Below, one piece after another: positions 10,346 through 22,179 of a stretch of 64,000 nucleotides of DNA. The stretch's first letter is position 1, and every line of letters starts with the position of its first letter. Source of the stretch: Ashinkailepas kermadecensis (lineage: Eukaryota; Arthropoda; Thecostraca; Neolepadidae); contig JAOTOM010005156.1 in assembly GCA_034440615.1 (NCBI GenBank), forward strand, positions 808,001-872,000, written 5' to 3'. Under the pieces are notes generated by a model. The model did not search any database and had not been told where the DNA came from. It worked only from the letters and a program-made list of their open reading frames with translations. The translations under genes and the position numbers were made by a program.

Positions 10346-11060
10346 CATGCCTAATGATGCAATGCAGATCGTTTATGCATCTGGGGTCTGGAGGTGAGAC
10401 TTTCAGATATACAATGGGAGCTAGGAACTTTGATGTTATTGGAGAGGAAAGAGATTTAGGTGTGTTAGTTTCCAATGATCTTACAACAGAAAAAAAAACA
10501 ATGTATCTCAGCCAGGAACAGGGCAATCTGAATGCTGGGAATCATTAATAGGAGTGTGAGGCATACAAGCAAGGAAGTGATTAAAATACTATACTTGGCC
10601 AATGTGCAATCCCACTGATAATGTTATGTACAGGCATGGAGCCCCTACTTAGAAAAAGATATAAATATGCTAGAAAGGGTGCGGCTCAAAGCTGATAGAC
10701 TCATCAGTGGACTAGGTAACTTAGAATATGGGGAAATAATTGTCATTAGATATGTACTCAAGTATAGGAGATTAAGGGGTGACATGATTGAAGTGTATAC
10801 AATTATTACTGGGCTAGATCAGGTCAATCTGAATGATGCCCTTCCATTTAGACTATCTCATAGGGGTCATCAATTCAGGTTAGACAAATAAAGGTGTAGG
10901 ACAGTTAAACAACAACAGGTCTTCAGTCAAAGGATTGTTGATCGGTGGAATAATCTGCTTGCTGATGTCATTGGGAATCCCTCATTGGATGTATTTAACA
11001 ATAAGGTGGACAACTTTTTTAGGTTGCAAAATCTTGTTTTTAGTTCTAAGTAGTGATGGA
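10346..11060 (+). pseudogene. Decayed CR1-like LINE, 3' end of RT ORF
   Basis: Plus-strand remnant. After short, shifted matches to the RT C-terminus (ERDLGVLVSNDLTTEKK near 10445-10500), the frame at 10667-10891 gives MLERVRLKADRLISGLGNLE, YRRLRGDMIEVYTIITGLD and RLSHRGHQFRLDK. These correspond to LERVQKRATKMVNGIGNL and YRRLRGDLIQVFK in the CR1 copy at 37549-39459. The DRWNNL and NPSLDVFNNKVD ending follows near 10940-11010. Several frameshifts and stops: an ancient copy. Confidence 0.8.
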
Positions 11061-12601
11061 TGGGGTGATATTTATGCTAAGTAGGTGTGCACTGTACAGG
11101 CCCCTTTAAGCAGGTATGGATGGGTTCTGCAAATTACTGGCAGGGCACTCAAGTCACATGTGTTATGTGAGGTTGAGTGAATAGGGCTGAATAGGTAAGG
11201 TTGATACACATTGATGGGTGTGGGGATGTTGGTGGATGTATTTTTGGGGGGAATTAGGGATGTGGCATTGATTGGGGCAGTGCCTTTTTGCCAGGGTTAT
11301 GGTATCTTCCCTTTATGGACTTATAACCTGGATGGGCCCTTGTGGTTCTTATTAAGCTTGATCTCTTTATTACTTTATGACCTGGCCACTCAATATATTT
11401 GGCCCCTAATAACTGCTGACTGGATCCACCTTTGTGAATGCCAGCATTTAGGCCATATTGCAATGTGGCAGGTCTCTACAAGATGTTGACAGGCAGCCTC
11501 CTTGCAGCACATGCTAGGCATGCAAGGAAGCAGTGTGCTCTGCCTAGAGCATTATGCATGCATCACATCTAGTGCATGCCAACAACAAATGTGAACAGCA
11601 ATGCACCCACCATGATTTGCAGCATGACATTTAGGGAGATACCAGTATCAATCTAGGTAAGTAGGAACCTGCCTAAGTGCCTGACAATTAGGCAGGGTGA
11701 TGCACCCACTGGTAGGTACTTTCTTACTTGAAGCCTGACAGGAATTTCAATTAAAAAAATATTATAGAAACATGATTCTTGAATGTGATTAAGAGTGTTG
11801 CCATTCTTCCAGGAGGAAATGCAAACTGTTTTTTGTTGTTGACATTTTAGAGACATTAAAAAACCTGGGCAATTTTTGCAGAAGGAATGCTAGGCTAGGT
11901 TTAAAAAGGTATTTTCTATTTTGCTGTGGTTGCACAGCATACATATTGTGTGTAACATCAGAGTTCATACACCATGCATATCGTGTGTAACTCTATGGGT
12001 TATGCACCATACACATGACTCTGGGTCTTACTGACCAATTCCAAACAATGGAAGCTGAGTCAGGTGAATCCTGGGCCATTGCTAACTATTGAGTGGCCAC
12101 TGGTGGTCTGATGCCATGTAGCATTATATAATATAAATATATCATAGGCATATATATGACTACATCATCACATAAATAATCACAGGTGGATGTATTTTAT
12201 TTATAAAAAAGCATTAAAAAAAACAGGGCATCCATAATTCATGTGTTGTTGTTATTTAGGCATGCTCGAAACTGCATTAAACCCATGCATTTCCTGCTGA
12301 GGGCACTAGCATGCTCACTACACATGATATTTTGGCTGGTTTTGACAATATTTTGGCACAAACACTACTAAACATACATTTGCTATGCTACCTAGAGGTG
12401 GAAATGTGTCATAATGAAATCAAGATTTGGGTATCTGTCTGTAATTACATATTTTGTTGTTAGTTTGACAGTGGAGAAATGTACTTGAAAGCTAGTAATA
12501 TTATAATATAAATATTTATGTACATTGCCACCAAATTGAGTTTATCAAAGGAATCTGTCTTCTCTATACCTTCAGTCTTCATACCTCCAGTGTTCATTCA
12601 A
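11061..12601. other. AT-rich stretch without a recognisable gene
   Basis: The first part may be the 3' UTR of the decayed CR1. A small repeat (CATACATATTGTGTGTAAC / CATGCATATCGTGTGTAAC, with TTATGCACCATAC) occurs at 11936-12010, and a related phrase (GCATATGCATGGTGCATAAC) is duplicated at 13320-13374. Nothing codes. Confidence 0.5.
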
Positions 12602-12668
12602 GTTGATTGATTGATTATTTGGGCTTAGGGGTGCATCAACTGCTACTAGTTATGTAGCACCCATATCC
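12602..12668 (-). mobile_element. LINE 3' tail, AATC type, with covarying stem
   Basis: Reverse orientation tail ending in AATAATCAATCAATCAA. The stem is GGGTGC/GCACCC (12657-12662 with 12629-12634), a compensated change from GGGCGC/GCGCCC, with a 22-nt loop as in the copy at 7104-7137. No LINE body is recognisable. Confidence 0.72.
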
Positions 12669-13417
12669 CATGTTTCACACCATTCCTCTTAGTGGCATAT
12701 TTTTGGAATGGATATACTACGTGTGACTGAGCAGTCGATATATATCTGTAATGTTGACCTGTTTGGACAATTTCTGAATTGTCACCTAAAACATGCAGTA
12801 TGACAATGTATCAAAATTGGCACTGAAGTGACACCTGCATTCCACTGTGAATATGTCAAGTAAATTAATGAAGAAAAATACCAGTATTTAGTTAAATCAT
12901 GACAACTGTATAAATATATAAATCATGAAATGATGTGGTGGTGGGGAGGATGTGGATGTGTGCAATCAAGCTTTCCACAAGCTGAAACATTTTCCATTTG
13001 GAGGGAAATTCAGCTAAAACATTTGTTGTGGTGTTGGGGTGCACCCAACCTTCACACAGAGGTTCCTTTGCCACCTGGTCAAGGTCAGGCTTTTGGAATG
13101 CAAGATCATCAATATATACAAGATATACATATGTCTTTTACATCCTTATATAATACTATGTAAACCAGTATACTATACTATACTATATATACTATGTAAA
13201 TCAGTTACATCACTCAATAGTTGGCAGTGGGCCAGGTTTCAGCCAAGTCAGTTTCCATTATCTGGGATGTAATGGTGAGACCTACTTTTGTGCCTTATGC
13301 ATAACCTGTGTGGCTACGCAGCATATGCATGGTGCATAACTTCTGGGGATAAGCATATGCATGGTGCATAACCTCTGGGGATAAGCAAAAATTCATGGTG
13401 TTGGTGGTGGTGAATTG
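12669..13417. other. No gene seen
   Basis: AT-rich, with a short TA-rich run (13090-13200) and a duplicated GCATATGCATGGTGCATAAC phrase (13320-13374). ORFs are short and unconvincing. Confidence 0.5.
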
Positions 13418-13464
13418 GAGTTTAGGGGCACATCGACATCCAGGGTCATTTTGCACCCAAATGT
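13418..13464 (-). mobile_element. LINE 3' tail hairpin, wobble-paired
   Basis: Minus-strand stem GGGTGC (13453-13458) with GTGCCC (13426-13431), closed through two G-T wobbles, and a 21-nt loop, followed by CTAAACTCCAATT. This is another isolated copy of the LINE terminal hairpin. Confidence 0.6.
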
Positions 13465-13740
13465 ATGGTGTTTAATCACAGCAATTATACTTCCAGGCTA
13501 ATGCCAATCAGTTCAGAAGTATTGAGCCTGTGTTCTCAGACATTGCCAACAAATGCAATCCTCATCCATATCAGAAATTTGTAGCTTCCAGGTAAATTTG
13601 GCATTACATTAATTCACACCTTAATTCTGCACAAACATTGACATGGTGACTGTGCAATCATTCATGGCCAATAAGTCAGAGTAGTGCAATCAGTAAATTT
13701 GTGCTTTAAGGTGTTTTCAATTTTTTGGAATACCATCTTT

Positions 13741-14160
13741 ATGCAGGTGACTAAGATGATGGGACCACTTATTTTCTGTGCAAATGCTTACTTTTCAGGT
13801 TGTGAGAAAAATCAGGCAAAAAAGTGGCTTTGAGTTAGGTAACATAGCATAGACATGTTTAAGAAAAAACATAACCAAACCCAACCTCCCTTTAAAAAAG
13901 GGGGAAAAATGTCAAGCAATTTATTTTCTGAAAACTTTAGAAATAAAAAAACTAACCCAACCTAACCTAAGCTAGGTGGCATTTGAAGAACAAATTTCTT
14001 CTTTAAAATTTTTTTAAACAAAAATGAATAATTTTCCAACTTAAAAAACCTACACTAACCTAACCTAACCCAAACCACTTGTTTGCTTTATTGAGGCAAA
14101 TGTGTAAAAACTTTTCTTGCTACCACCCTAAAACACAATAATACTGTGCAGGTAGATAGG
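13741..14160. repeat. Dispersed element with TTAGG-type runs
   Basis: Opens with GTGACTAAGATGATG, TGCAAATGCTTACTTTTCAG and GTTGTGAG, which recur at 40801-40865, followed in both places by A-rich sequence and CCTAACC-type strings. It also contains AACCTAACCTAA-like runs at 13953-13967 and 14057-14068. This is probably a MITE family whose interior carries short telomere-like repeats; the termini were not resolved. Confidence 0.6.
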
Positions 14161-14409
14161 GGAAGAGGGGGGAGGGGGCACTTAAGGCACACTTAAGGCA
14201 TTATGCAACAAATAGCTCTACTGCTGCTTCTGTATGGCTGAACCAGTAATTGTAGTGTTTACTGGACACAAAAATTAACAAGCTATCCATATTAAAACAG
14301 TTCCTTTCAATGAAAATCCTCTAACCACCTGCAAAGAGCAACTTTAAAACATAATTATTTTGTAGTGGTGTGCCATATTCTGAACACAAAAATGTTGTGC
14401 AGGATTACC

Positions 14410-14746
14410 TGGTAATCTTTACCTTTCGGCCGACACATACTGCCAAGGTGTGATTTGTAAAGAGTTGCCTATACAATGTTGCATATATTTCACATCATGG
14501 CTGAAAAATTTGCTTCGGAGGTTTCTGTTTTTCCGGTTAGGTTAGGTTAGGTTAGATTATACCATGCTATGATACATTTTGTCTATTATGCTACATTATC
14601 TTATTCTAGGTTAGGTGATAATCTTTAGACACCCAACTCCTGTGACGTCACTTCCCCGACTCCTGTGACGTCACTGTTCCCCACTGTACACCTCTTTACA
14701 AATCACTACCTTGGCAGTATGCGTCGGCCGAAAGGTAAAGATTACC
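14410..14746. mobile_element. 337-bp MITE with long TIRs and 8-bp TSD
   Basis: Terminal inverted repeats of about 60 bp: GGTAATCTTTACCTTTCGGC at 14411 and its complement ending at 14746, continuing through CATACTGCCAAGGT and GATTTGTAAAGAG with few mismatches. It is flanked by GGATTACC at 14402-14409 and 14747-14754. The interior holds GGTTAGGTTAGGTTAGGTTA and two perfect TGACGTCA palindromes (14643-14650, 14666-14673). It is non-coding and non-autonomous; the 8-bp TSD allows hAT among other superfamilies. Confidence 0.85.
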
Positions 14747-15109
14747 GGATTACCTCACTGTAGCTGTTGTGGTACTGTTGTGTAGTGCTGTGGTACAAGC
14801 TATTAGTAGCCACTAAAAAAAATGCAGGCATAATTGCACAAAAAAATTGAAAGTCACTTCCTTATGCTTTCCATAAGCCAACTGCTCTTGGAAGCCTAAA
14901 ATAGTGCCTGTGAACTTCGCAAGCTCCATACACAAAGAATAGGTGGAACTATGTGATCAGACCTTCATATTTTGGTAGACAGGCCCATCATTTATGAATA
15001 CCACCATCTTTTTGTTATTTATTCACTGAACATGAGGTGGGAGATGTCCAAAGGTAGGTGTTCAGGAAACAGAACTTGTTCCGATACCCCCCCCCCCCCT
15101 TGGTAGATA

Positions 15110-15293
15110 CCAACCTTTGCATTTGCTTGCATGAGCTGGATGATGGTTCAACATCCCACTGGTCATTATATAATAAGAAAAGCCTTGCGAAAACCTTTAA
15201 AATCAAATCTTTATTATCCGAAAGCGGAAAAACGACCCTAACCCCTACAATATCGCTCAATTTCGAGCCGAGTTCCTCCTGAATTGCCGACAT
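15110..15293 (-). CDS. Possible first exon of a small or host gene (unidentified)
   Basis: A minus-strand ORF starting at ATG 15293 reads MSAIQEELGSKLSDIVGV, RVVFPLSDNKDLILKVFARL, FLLYNDQWDVEPSSSSCK and stays open into a poly-G tract. An in-frame upstream ATG (15307) is also possible. The residue composition looks protein-like and the codons are unlike the surrounding AT-rich DNA. A weak donor (AAAG|GTTGGT) lies at about 15111. No family recognised. It faces away from another small ORF at 15461, with 168 bp between the starts. It may be a domesticated or unrecognised TE piece. Confidence 0.3.
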
Positions 15294-15460
15294 TTTCCAG
15301 GGTACCATAAAACTACTGGATAAATTGTGCCAAATCACTCGTACATGGGAAATCACTCCAAGATACGATTACTAAAGAGTAGGCGGAACAAACCACCAAA
15401 CAGCCAAAACCCTCAGAACCCCGCGCCGAATACGCACTGTGCTGCACATGAAATGCAGAA

Positions 15461-15646
15461 TTGCACAATTCAAACAAGCCGTTGGCTCGCGCCAACGTTC
15501 TCCTAAATCATGCTTCGGGCGCGGTCGAGTATTTCATTTTAATCAAGGAAAAGTCTTCAGGAAAGATATTAGTGGTTTGGATCGATGTCCCGGGAATGTC
15601 TATTTTTGCTCAGCTTGGCCGATTATTCTCCACGGAATTGAAATAA
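15461..15646 (+). CDS. Possible small coding segment (unidentified)
   Basis: A 61-codon plus-strand ORF: LARANVLLNHASGAVEYFIL, IKEKSSGKILVVWIDVPGMS, IFAQLGRLFSTELK, then a stop. The hydrophobic/charged alternation resembles a folded beta-rich segment, and the overlapping frame is poorer. It could be a terminal exon or an ORF relic; no family recognised and no convincing acceptor just upstream. Listed because of its divergent arrangement with the ORF ending at 15293. Confidence 0.25.
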   Translation: MHNSNKPLARANVLLNHASGAVEYFILIKEKSSGKILVVWIDVPGMSIFAQLGRLFSTELK

Positions 15647-15789
15647 TCCCCGATGAGCGATAATTTTGGTGAAGTTCCTCGCATCGGTTTCTATGTGTTT
15701 GTTTCTTACGTCATTTTAATGTCCGAGATCGTGCTAGTAAAACGCATCCTCGGTACATTTTAGTACGGATACGCCATAAGAAAGGAAAG

Positions 15790-17060
15790 AGATTTAAGGG
15801 CGTATTCGAAGCGACACGGACGATAAAGGCTGCGTTCTTTGTCACGTTCCGTCCAGGAATTATGTGGACTCTGACGTCATGTGTCGTTCTTTGTGCATTC
15901 CTCACGAATTCCGCGGCCAGATTTCGTGGATTCTGCGGGGAACCCGCTGACTGAAAAAATAACTGTCCAGCCCCGTTCTGTGCGGTTTCTTCCGAGATGG
16001 CGACGTACATTGGAAGTGATGTGCGGGCCAAGGAAGACATTGCAAATTCGCAAGTAATGTTGTAGAGTGGATTACGATTGGGCTAGATTGTGCGAAGATG
16101 TCACTAATGAATGCCATGTTTCCACCGGCGAGGGTTTTCTGTTGCAGCGTGGTCAAATTATCAACTGCTGAGGTGAAACAACAGTAAGCTAGACACTACC
16201 TTCAGAAACTTCTTTTTCTTATTATTTGCATCTCCACCCAGTAAACATGCCGATGTTGACACGCTGTCCGCATCTGTCGGGGCGAGCTCGACATCGGACC
16301 GCTCTCGGCCCGACATTGGCATACTGATCTGGAATATCAGCATATGTCGAGTTGAATTCGGCATATCAATAGCGGCCGGCTGACGTCGGGCCGTTGTCAG
16401 ACATCCCACTCCCCAGCCGACAGCGGGCCCCAAGCGTCCTGACAGCAGCCTGGCAGCGGTCCCACGTTGGCTGGGTTTCGGCTGCATATCGGCTTGGCGG
16501 ACATTCCACTCCTCAGCCGACAGTGGGCCACTGGCGTCCAGATAGCGGAACGACGTCGGTCCGCTGTCGGCATGTTCACTGTGCAATGACCAATGCAAAT
16601 TTCATCCCTGCCCTTGACATGCCTGTCATAGCCCGCCCAGGACATGTCTGACATTCATCTACCTAGAACACGAGCCATCTCAGAATAGTTTCGCATTTTT
16701 ATCCTTTTTATTGTTGACACCATGAGCATTAAATTAGGCATCAGTGGCCAATAACAATAAGATCATAATTGGGACATTTGTATAAATACTGGTGTTGCCA
16801 ACAAGTGATTCAACCACATTGCTTTAATGTAACAGCATGCAATGAATGCTAATCATACAAATTAGTAGGAAGGTTTGCGAACAGCGAAACAAATGGCTCA
16901 CGTAAGTAATTCGGCGCGAAGTTTCACAGAACGTTCCGTGGCTGCAGTCCACGAAATATGCAACGTCACAGTCCACGGAATCCGCGGAATGAAGGAGACA
17001 AAGAACGCACCCAAAGATTATATGCCGTGTGAGTCACAGATGACGTCATATTCGAACAAT
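15790..17060. mobile_element. Element with diverged inverted ends and GC-rich core
   Basis: The ends form a diverged inverted repeat of about 120 bp: GCGTTCTTTGTC at 15832 and its complement at 16998-17009, with further matched words outward (TATTCGAA) and inward (TTCCGCGG, CGTGGA). The core at 16240-16640 repeats CCGACAGYGGGCC, GTCGGCAT and ACATYCCACTCC in both orientations, so it is densely self-complementary. No transposase. TSD not resolved. Confidence 0.55.
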
Positions 17061-17394
17061 GCTGCTGGTTTTTAATAATTCCCTCGTAATATGTCAGTAA
17101 CCATTTTATGGAATGGGTATTTGTTGTGTCCCTATATATCCAGCAGAGCAGGTGGCGATAAGTCCCTGGTCGAGGAATCCGAGAAAAGGCATGGATTATG
17201 AAAATTGAAGAGAAGCCTCCTTCAAACGAACTAAGCACTCCCGTGTAGGTATCCATGTGCGGCGGATTTCGAGGAGTCTGATTGTGTTGCGGAGATGTGG
17301 CATGATTAGTGTTTCTAGACAAACATGAAATATGCTAATGTTTGCTTACCAATTGCCGACGATCTTCTTCGTGTACTGTTTGAATGCCTTACGG

Positions 17395-18040
17395 TCGGAG
17401 CAGTGCCTGGGAGGGCACTTGCCCCCCCCGACGAGGTACCACCTTTCCGTGGTGGGGGGGATTGAGTGCCACAATGATCCGGCGACCATCTTACCGGTGA
17501 GGAGTGAGACAAAGAGTGCCTCACTCGTCCTTCCATCCATACGCTCCCATTCCAATGCCCATCTCATCTCAACATCCATGTCCTTCACCTGGCCCTGCAA
17601 CGCCAACTCTCCCTATCATGAGCAGGTAGGACAACTTCCCCGGTCCTGCCCACCAGGGTTGACGGAGTCCTGGAGGTTGAGGTCCCCCGTCGCACGGTGC
17701 TAGTTGTGACGGGGGACCGACACACCTCTTTGGTCCCGATATCCTGGAGGGGCGGGCGGACCCGTGGGGCCTCACGCGGGCCAAGTGGCTGGTCGCCTCG
17801 GGCCGGGGACCTGGGATTCTTCCCAGTGTCTGCCGGCCCGGCCGGCTGGGGTCAAGGGGTGGGCGGTGCTGGATCCCGGTCGGGGTGGTGAGTCTCTCTC
17901 TCCCGGCCGGGCGAAGGCGCCGCCTGCCCCGTATAGTTTCTCGATCACCTGGCGTCCTCCCGTTCGCGGGATCAAGGCGTCCTCCCAGTTGAGCCCCCAG
18001 GGGATGGGGTGTCACGAGAAGCTGAACCAAACAAACTTTC
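17395..18040 (+). promoter_or_regulatory. 5' UTR of element A (LINE promoter region)
   Basis: GC-rich leader before ORF1, alignable with element B (21486-22179) in its last ~400 bp and with the reverse block at 4080-4540. It starts with a short hairpin (GTGCCTGGGAGGGCAC). I-clade LINEs carry an internal promoter in this position; that role here is inferred from the family. The start near 17395 is approximate because the TSD of element A was not found. Confidence 0.6.
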
Positions 18041-19886
18041 ATGGCAAACACAAACAAAAACACAACCCCTGGGCCTTCTCACAAGGACCAGACTGGCCAA
18101 GCACTTCCAGGGCACGGGCGCCTCACGAATTGTACTGCTCAAGCGCACACTTTCCGCACTCTTATCTTCAAGCCTTTGGAGGGACTGCCGCTTGCGACTT
18201 TGTCACCCTTTCAGCGTCATGACGGCTGTGACCGATTCGGATACATTCTGAGATGTGAGCGATTACGAGACGGTTGACTCGAGGTAGAGTTTGGACGCAG
18301 CGAGGATGCAGAGGGGGCAATGGCAGCGACAGACTTTAAGTACACGATTCGTGACCGTGAGGGGAGCCATGATGTGGCTATCCCGATATCGGTTTTCCTG
18401 CACAAAACTAAGAACTCCATGAAGGGTATTATAAACTGTTATGACCTCCTAGACGTAAGTGATGATGATATTGTTGACGGCTTGAAAGAGTTTGGAGTGA
18501 TAGAGTCTCGACGCATCAGAATTCGTAAGGGCACCACTATGGTACCAACAAATAACATCATTTTAACTTTCAACCGACCTGACCTACCACCTGATATTCG
18601 TGTGGGATATGTCAGAGTGAAGGTCCGACTTTTCATTCCAAACCCGATGAGGTGTTATCGGTGCCAGAGGTTCGGACACACGAGGCAAAATTGTAGAAAT
18701 CGCCCGCTCTGCGGCAGGTGCTCATCACCTGAACACGAAAGCCAGGACTGTAACGCGAACAAACCGTGGTGCACCAATTGTGGGAGTGATCAGATGCCGT
18801 ACACTACTTTCGACCGAGCCTGTCCGACATACATCAAGGAAAAGGAGATAGTCTGTATCAAGGTCACGAGAAACCTGTCGTTTCGTGAGGCTAGACAGGC
18901 CTACGAATCAGTTCACCCAAGGAATCAGTTCGCAACTGTTGCGAAAGGAAATAGCACCACACTTGCACCGTTGCAAACACAGCGAGGGAGTGTCGCAGAG
19001 CTCATCGCACAGCTCAGCACACTTCTCCGGTCCTTCGGCGTGGCTTGTAGCCCTCACACGCGGCGAAGCCCCTCACCATCGAAAGAGACAGCGCCCCTGA
19101 GCGGTATTGCCACTGATGCCCAACCTGCATACGAAGAACGAGCGCAGGACACCTTCGTACCTCTCGCACCTGCAGGAAGTTCCGTACACGGGAAGTCGCC
19201 CGCTATGATCCCCGCCACGGTCCCCCTGGATCCCGAGAGGGGTGTATGGCGTGAGGTACAGCGAAGAAAGCGCCCCAGCAAGTCCCCGGCTCCCCCCCTC
19301 TCGTCACCCACGTCTCAAACCCGCCAATCCACCAACGCCCAACACTCCCCAAACCACTCACGCCTCACATCCCCCTCCAACTCCATATCCACACGTCCAT
19401 CAGCACTACCCCCCTGTGCCCAAATCCTTGCCACCTACCTCTACACACCCTACCTCCAACACATCTACCAAATCCTCCTACCCTACCTCAACATCCCAGT
19501 CCATCACCCGCTCGCTCGCACAGACGTCCAGACAGCCCCCGGCGGTTGTACTGACGACCAGAGCATCTGGGGTTGAGGCACAACCCGGAGCCCCTGACTT
19601 GGGAGCCCGGGGACGTATATCCCGACGTGGGTCAATCTCTCCGGGCCCGGTGCCCGAAGGCCAATGCCCAGCAGCGACGCCTCCGCCTTCACCCACTAGC
19701 GTGATGGGACCGCCTGAAGCCCCTCCACGCCGAGCCGGACACACCCCAATATCCCCCCCGACCCCGAGCCGAACTACGAAGCGGGCCCTGCCCGGGGCGA
19801 TGTCGCCAACCGAATTCGGCAGTCCACGGTCGCGCCCACGAAGTCAAACATCTCCTGCTGTGAAATCGGGAGCAGAGCAATGTTAG
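18041..19886 (+). pseudogene. Element A ORF1 (gag-like, CCHC zinc knuckles)
   Basis: Nucleic-acid-binding ORF1 of an I-clade LINE. The start at 18041 (MANTNKNTTPGPSHKDQ) aligns with element B's MASAIQKTTPGPSRGDQ. An in-frame TGA at 18275-18277 replaces the Ser codon found in B (DG*LEVE versus DGSLEVE). The middle is intact: INCYDLLDVSDDDIVDGLKEFG, then the knuckles CYRCQRFGHTRQNC and CGRCSSPEHESQDC (C-X2-C-X4-H-X4-C) and a third Cys-rich unit at about 18773-18825. A frameshift between ~19300 and 19560 moves the Pro/Ser-rich tail (PRSRPRSQTSP) to another frame, ending at 19886. By family knowledge the protein packages LINE RNA; this copy is dead. Confidence 0.88.
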
Positions 19887-19950
19887 CTTATACCTGGTGT
19901 TGAATCATTTTAGCATCATGTATTTTATCCCCTTTTAAACTACAATTTTA

Positions 19951-21485
19951 ATGCTCCCTTTACATGGCATTTTACAGTGGAATTGTACAGGGCTTCAAAC
20001 TGGACTGCTGGACCTCCAGCCTGTCATCAGAAATTACATCCCAGCTGCAATCTGCCTCCAAGAGACGAAGTTAGCACCATACGCTCGTTGTACCATCAAA
20101 GGGTACTCTGTTTTCCGAAAAGACGTCGTGTCTAACACTGTGGCTTGCGGTGGCGTCCTCATTGCTGTGCACCACAGCTTACCTGTACATGCAATAAGTT
20201 TGCAAACTAGTCTTCAGGCTGTTGCCGCCCGTGTAAGCATGAACAAACGAGCAATTACAATTTGTTCTGTGTACCTGCCGCCTGGATGCGCTCTTCCCAC
20301 CACAGATCTCCGTATCTTAATGCTGGGACTCCCTCTCCCAGTTTTACTGTTGGGAGATTTGAATTCGCATCACACCATATGGGGATGTCTCGCCACGAAC
20401 TCACGTACCGCCTTTTAGAATCTTTCATTCACGATGAAGCTCTCTGCCTTTTAAACACAGGACCTCCGACACATATTGCTCTTCCATCCGGAAGTAAGTC
20501 TGTTTTAGACCTAAGTCTGTGCAGCCCCCAGTTGGCCCAATCTTTTACTTGGTCGGTAACCGACGACCCATTAGGCAGTGACCATTTCCCAGTATGGTTG
20601 GCTTATCAAGATAGTGTAGTTCTTGGGCCAAGACCAAGGCGATGGAATTTTAAAAAGGCTAAGTGGTGTGAGTTTGAAAATAAACTGGAGGCGACCTTCT
20701 CTTCCAGCCCCCAGAGCCTGCCCGTATCCATGGAAGATTTTACCTTTAAGGTAATCGACTGTGCTGCTGAGTGCATCCATAGAAATTATACTACCCCTCG
20801 TCGTGCCCCAGTCCCGTGGTGGACGGATGAGTGCGGGAGGGTTATCCGTGCTCGCAAGCGAGCCTTTAGAGTATTTAAACGTAACCGCACCACAGGAAAC
20901 CGTATACCGTTTCTCCGAGCTAGAGCTGTCTCCTGTCGGACATGTCTGGAGGCCAAACGAGCATATCTGCAATCATTTTTAAACACGCTAACCTATCGAA
21001 CTCCAGTTTCCCAGGTATGGACACGTATTAGGAGGATCGCGGGGAAATTCTCGTCCGCACCACTTCCTACCTTGCATGTAGGAAATTGTATCATTTCTGA
21101 CCCCTCTGAAGTCGCAAATGAGATCGGACGCGCACTATCAGAGCGTAGTCGACAGGGAAACCCGGAACCACAATTCGCGTGTCACCGACTTCGCCATGAA
21201 CGGCCCATCATAGATTTCTCAACGTCCGAGACACTCTCATACAACGCACCGTTCACCGAAACTGAGCTGATTTCCGCCATCGGCGGCCTGAGAAGTGTAT
21301 CCGAGGGTTCTGATAACGTGCATAACGATATGCTGAAACGCCTCCCTCACAGCGCGTTCCAGGTACTTTTATCAATGTTCAATCGGCTATGGGAAGATGG
21401 AGGATTTCCACCTGCATGGAGAGAAGCTATAGCGATACCGATCCTGAAGCCTGGTAAGAGTGGATCTGATCCATTGCATTATCGG
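19951..21485 (+). pseudogene. Element A ORF2, part 1 (endonuclease, start of RT)
   Basis: Begins MLPLHGILQWNCTGLQTG. The endonuclease motifs follow: CLQETK, LLGDLNSHHT, then a frameshift at about 20405, then LDLSLCSPQLAQ and PLGSDHFPVWL. The RT N-terminal part reaches AIPILKPGKSGSDPLHYR at 21485, where element B is inserted. The frame resumes at 27884 with PVALTSSICKLMERMV, so the split codons join exactly once one copy of the 13-bp TSD is ignored. Apart from the frameshift, endonuclease residues look conserved. Confidence 0.92.
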
Positions 21486-22179
21486 ACCCCCGCAGTGGGG
21501 CCAGCCTCGTTACCCGGCTGGCCAGGGAATTGGCGCTCCCTCGGGGTAACACAGCCGCTCCGATAAGGGGTGTGGAAACACGTAGGTGCTTCCGGGGACT
21601 CATGTAGTCTCCGTCGTCCATCCTTTTCTTCAAATTCCAGTATCCACCCCGTGCCAGCGACCTTTTGTATGTCTTTCATCCAACCCTGCAGCATCAACCC
21701 CTCCCTTGTCACGAGCAGATAGGCCAGCTTCCCCTGGTCTACCCTTCCGCTCAGTTTTATCGGGGTAGCCGCGCCCCCTTGGCCCGCCCCCCGGGGTTGA
21801 CGGAGTCCTGGAGGTTGAGGTCCCCCGTCGCACGGTGCTAGTTGTGACGGGGGACCAACACACCTCTTTGGTCCCGATATCCCGGAGGGGCGGGCGGGCC
21901 CGTGGGGCCTCACGCGGGCCAAGTGGCTGGTCGCCTCGGGCCGGGGGCCTGGGGTTCTCCCCAGTGTCTGCCGGCCCGGCCGGATGGGGTCAAGTGGTGG
22001 GCGGCGCTGGATCCCGGTCGGGGTGGTGAGTCTCTCTCTCCCGGCCGGGCGAAGGCGCCGCCTGCCCCGTATAGCTCCTCGGGCGCCTGGCGTTCTCCCG
22101 TCCGCGGGGCCCAGGCGTCCCCCCCCGTTGGGCCCCTGTGTGGTGGGGCGCCCGAGGAGTCGAAACCAACACACACTAC
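21486..22179 (+). promoter_or_regulatory. 5' UTR of element B
   Basis: A ~690-bp GC-rich leader. Its 3' two-thirds match element A's leader and the inverted block at 4080-4540. Its first ~200 bp differ from A except for a shared opening hairpin style. A promoter function is inferred from the position and family. Confidence 0.65.

Noticed and set aside
13950..14070. Telomere or large interstitial telomeric array
   Set aside because: Only a few CCTAA units, recurring inside dispersed elements at 13.9, 14.5, 35.6 and 40.9 kb.
17697..18222. Proline/arginine-rich ORFs in LINE 5' UTRs (also 4088-4577 and 21479-22264)
   Set aside because: Open on both strands because of high GC; the true ORF1 begins downstream.
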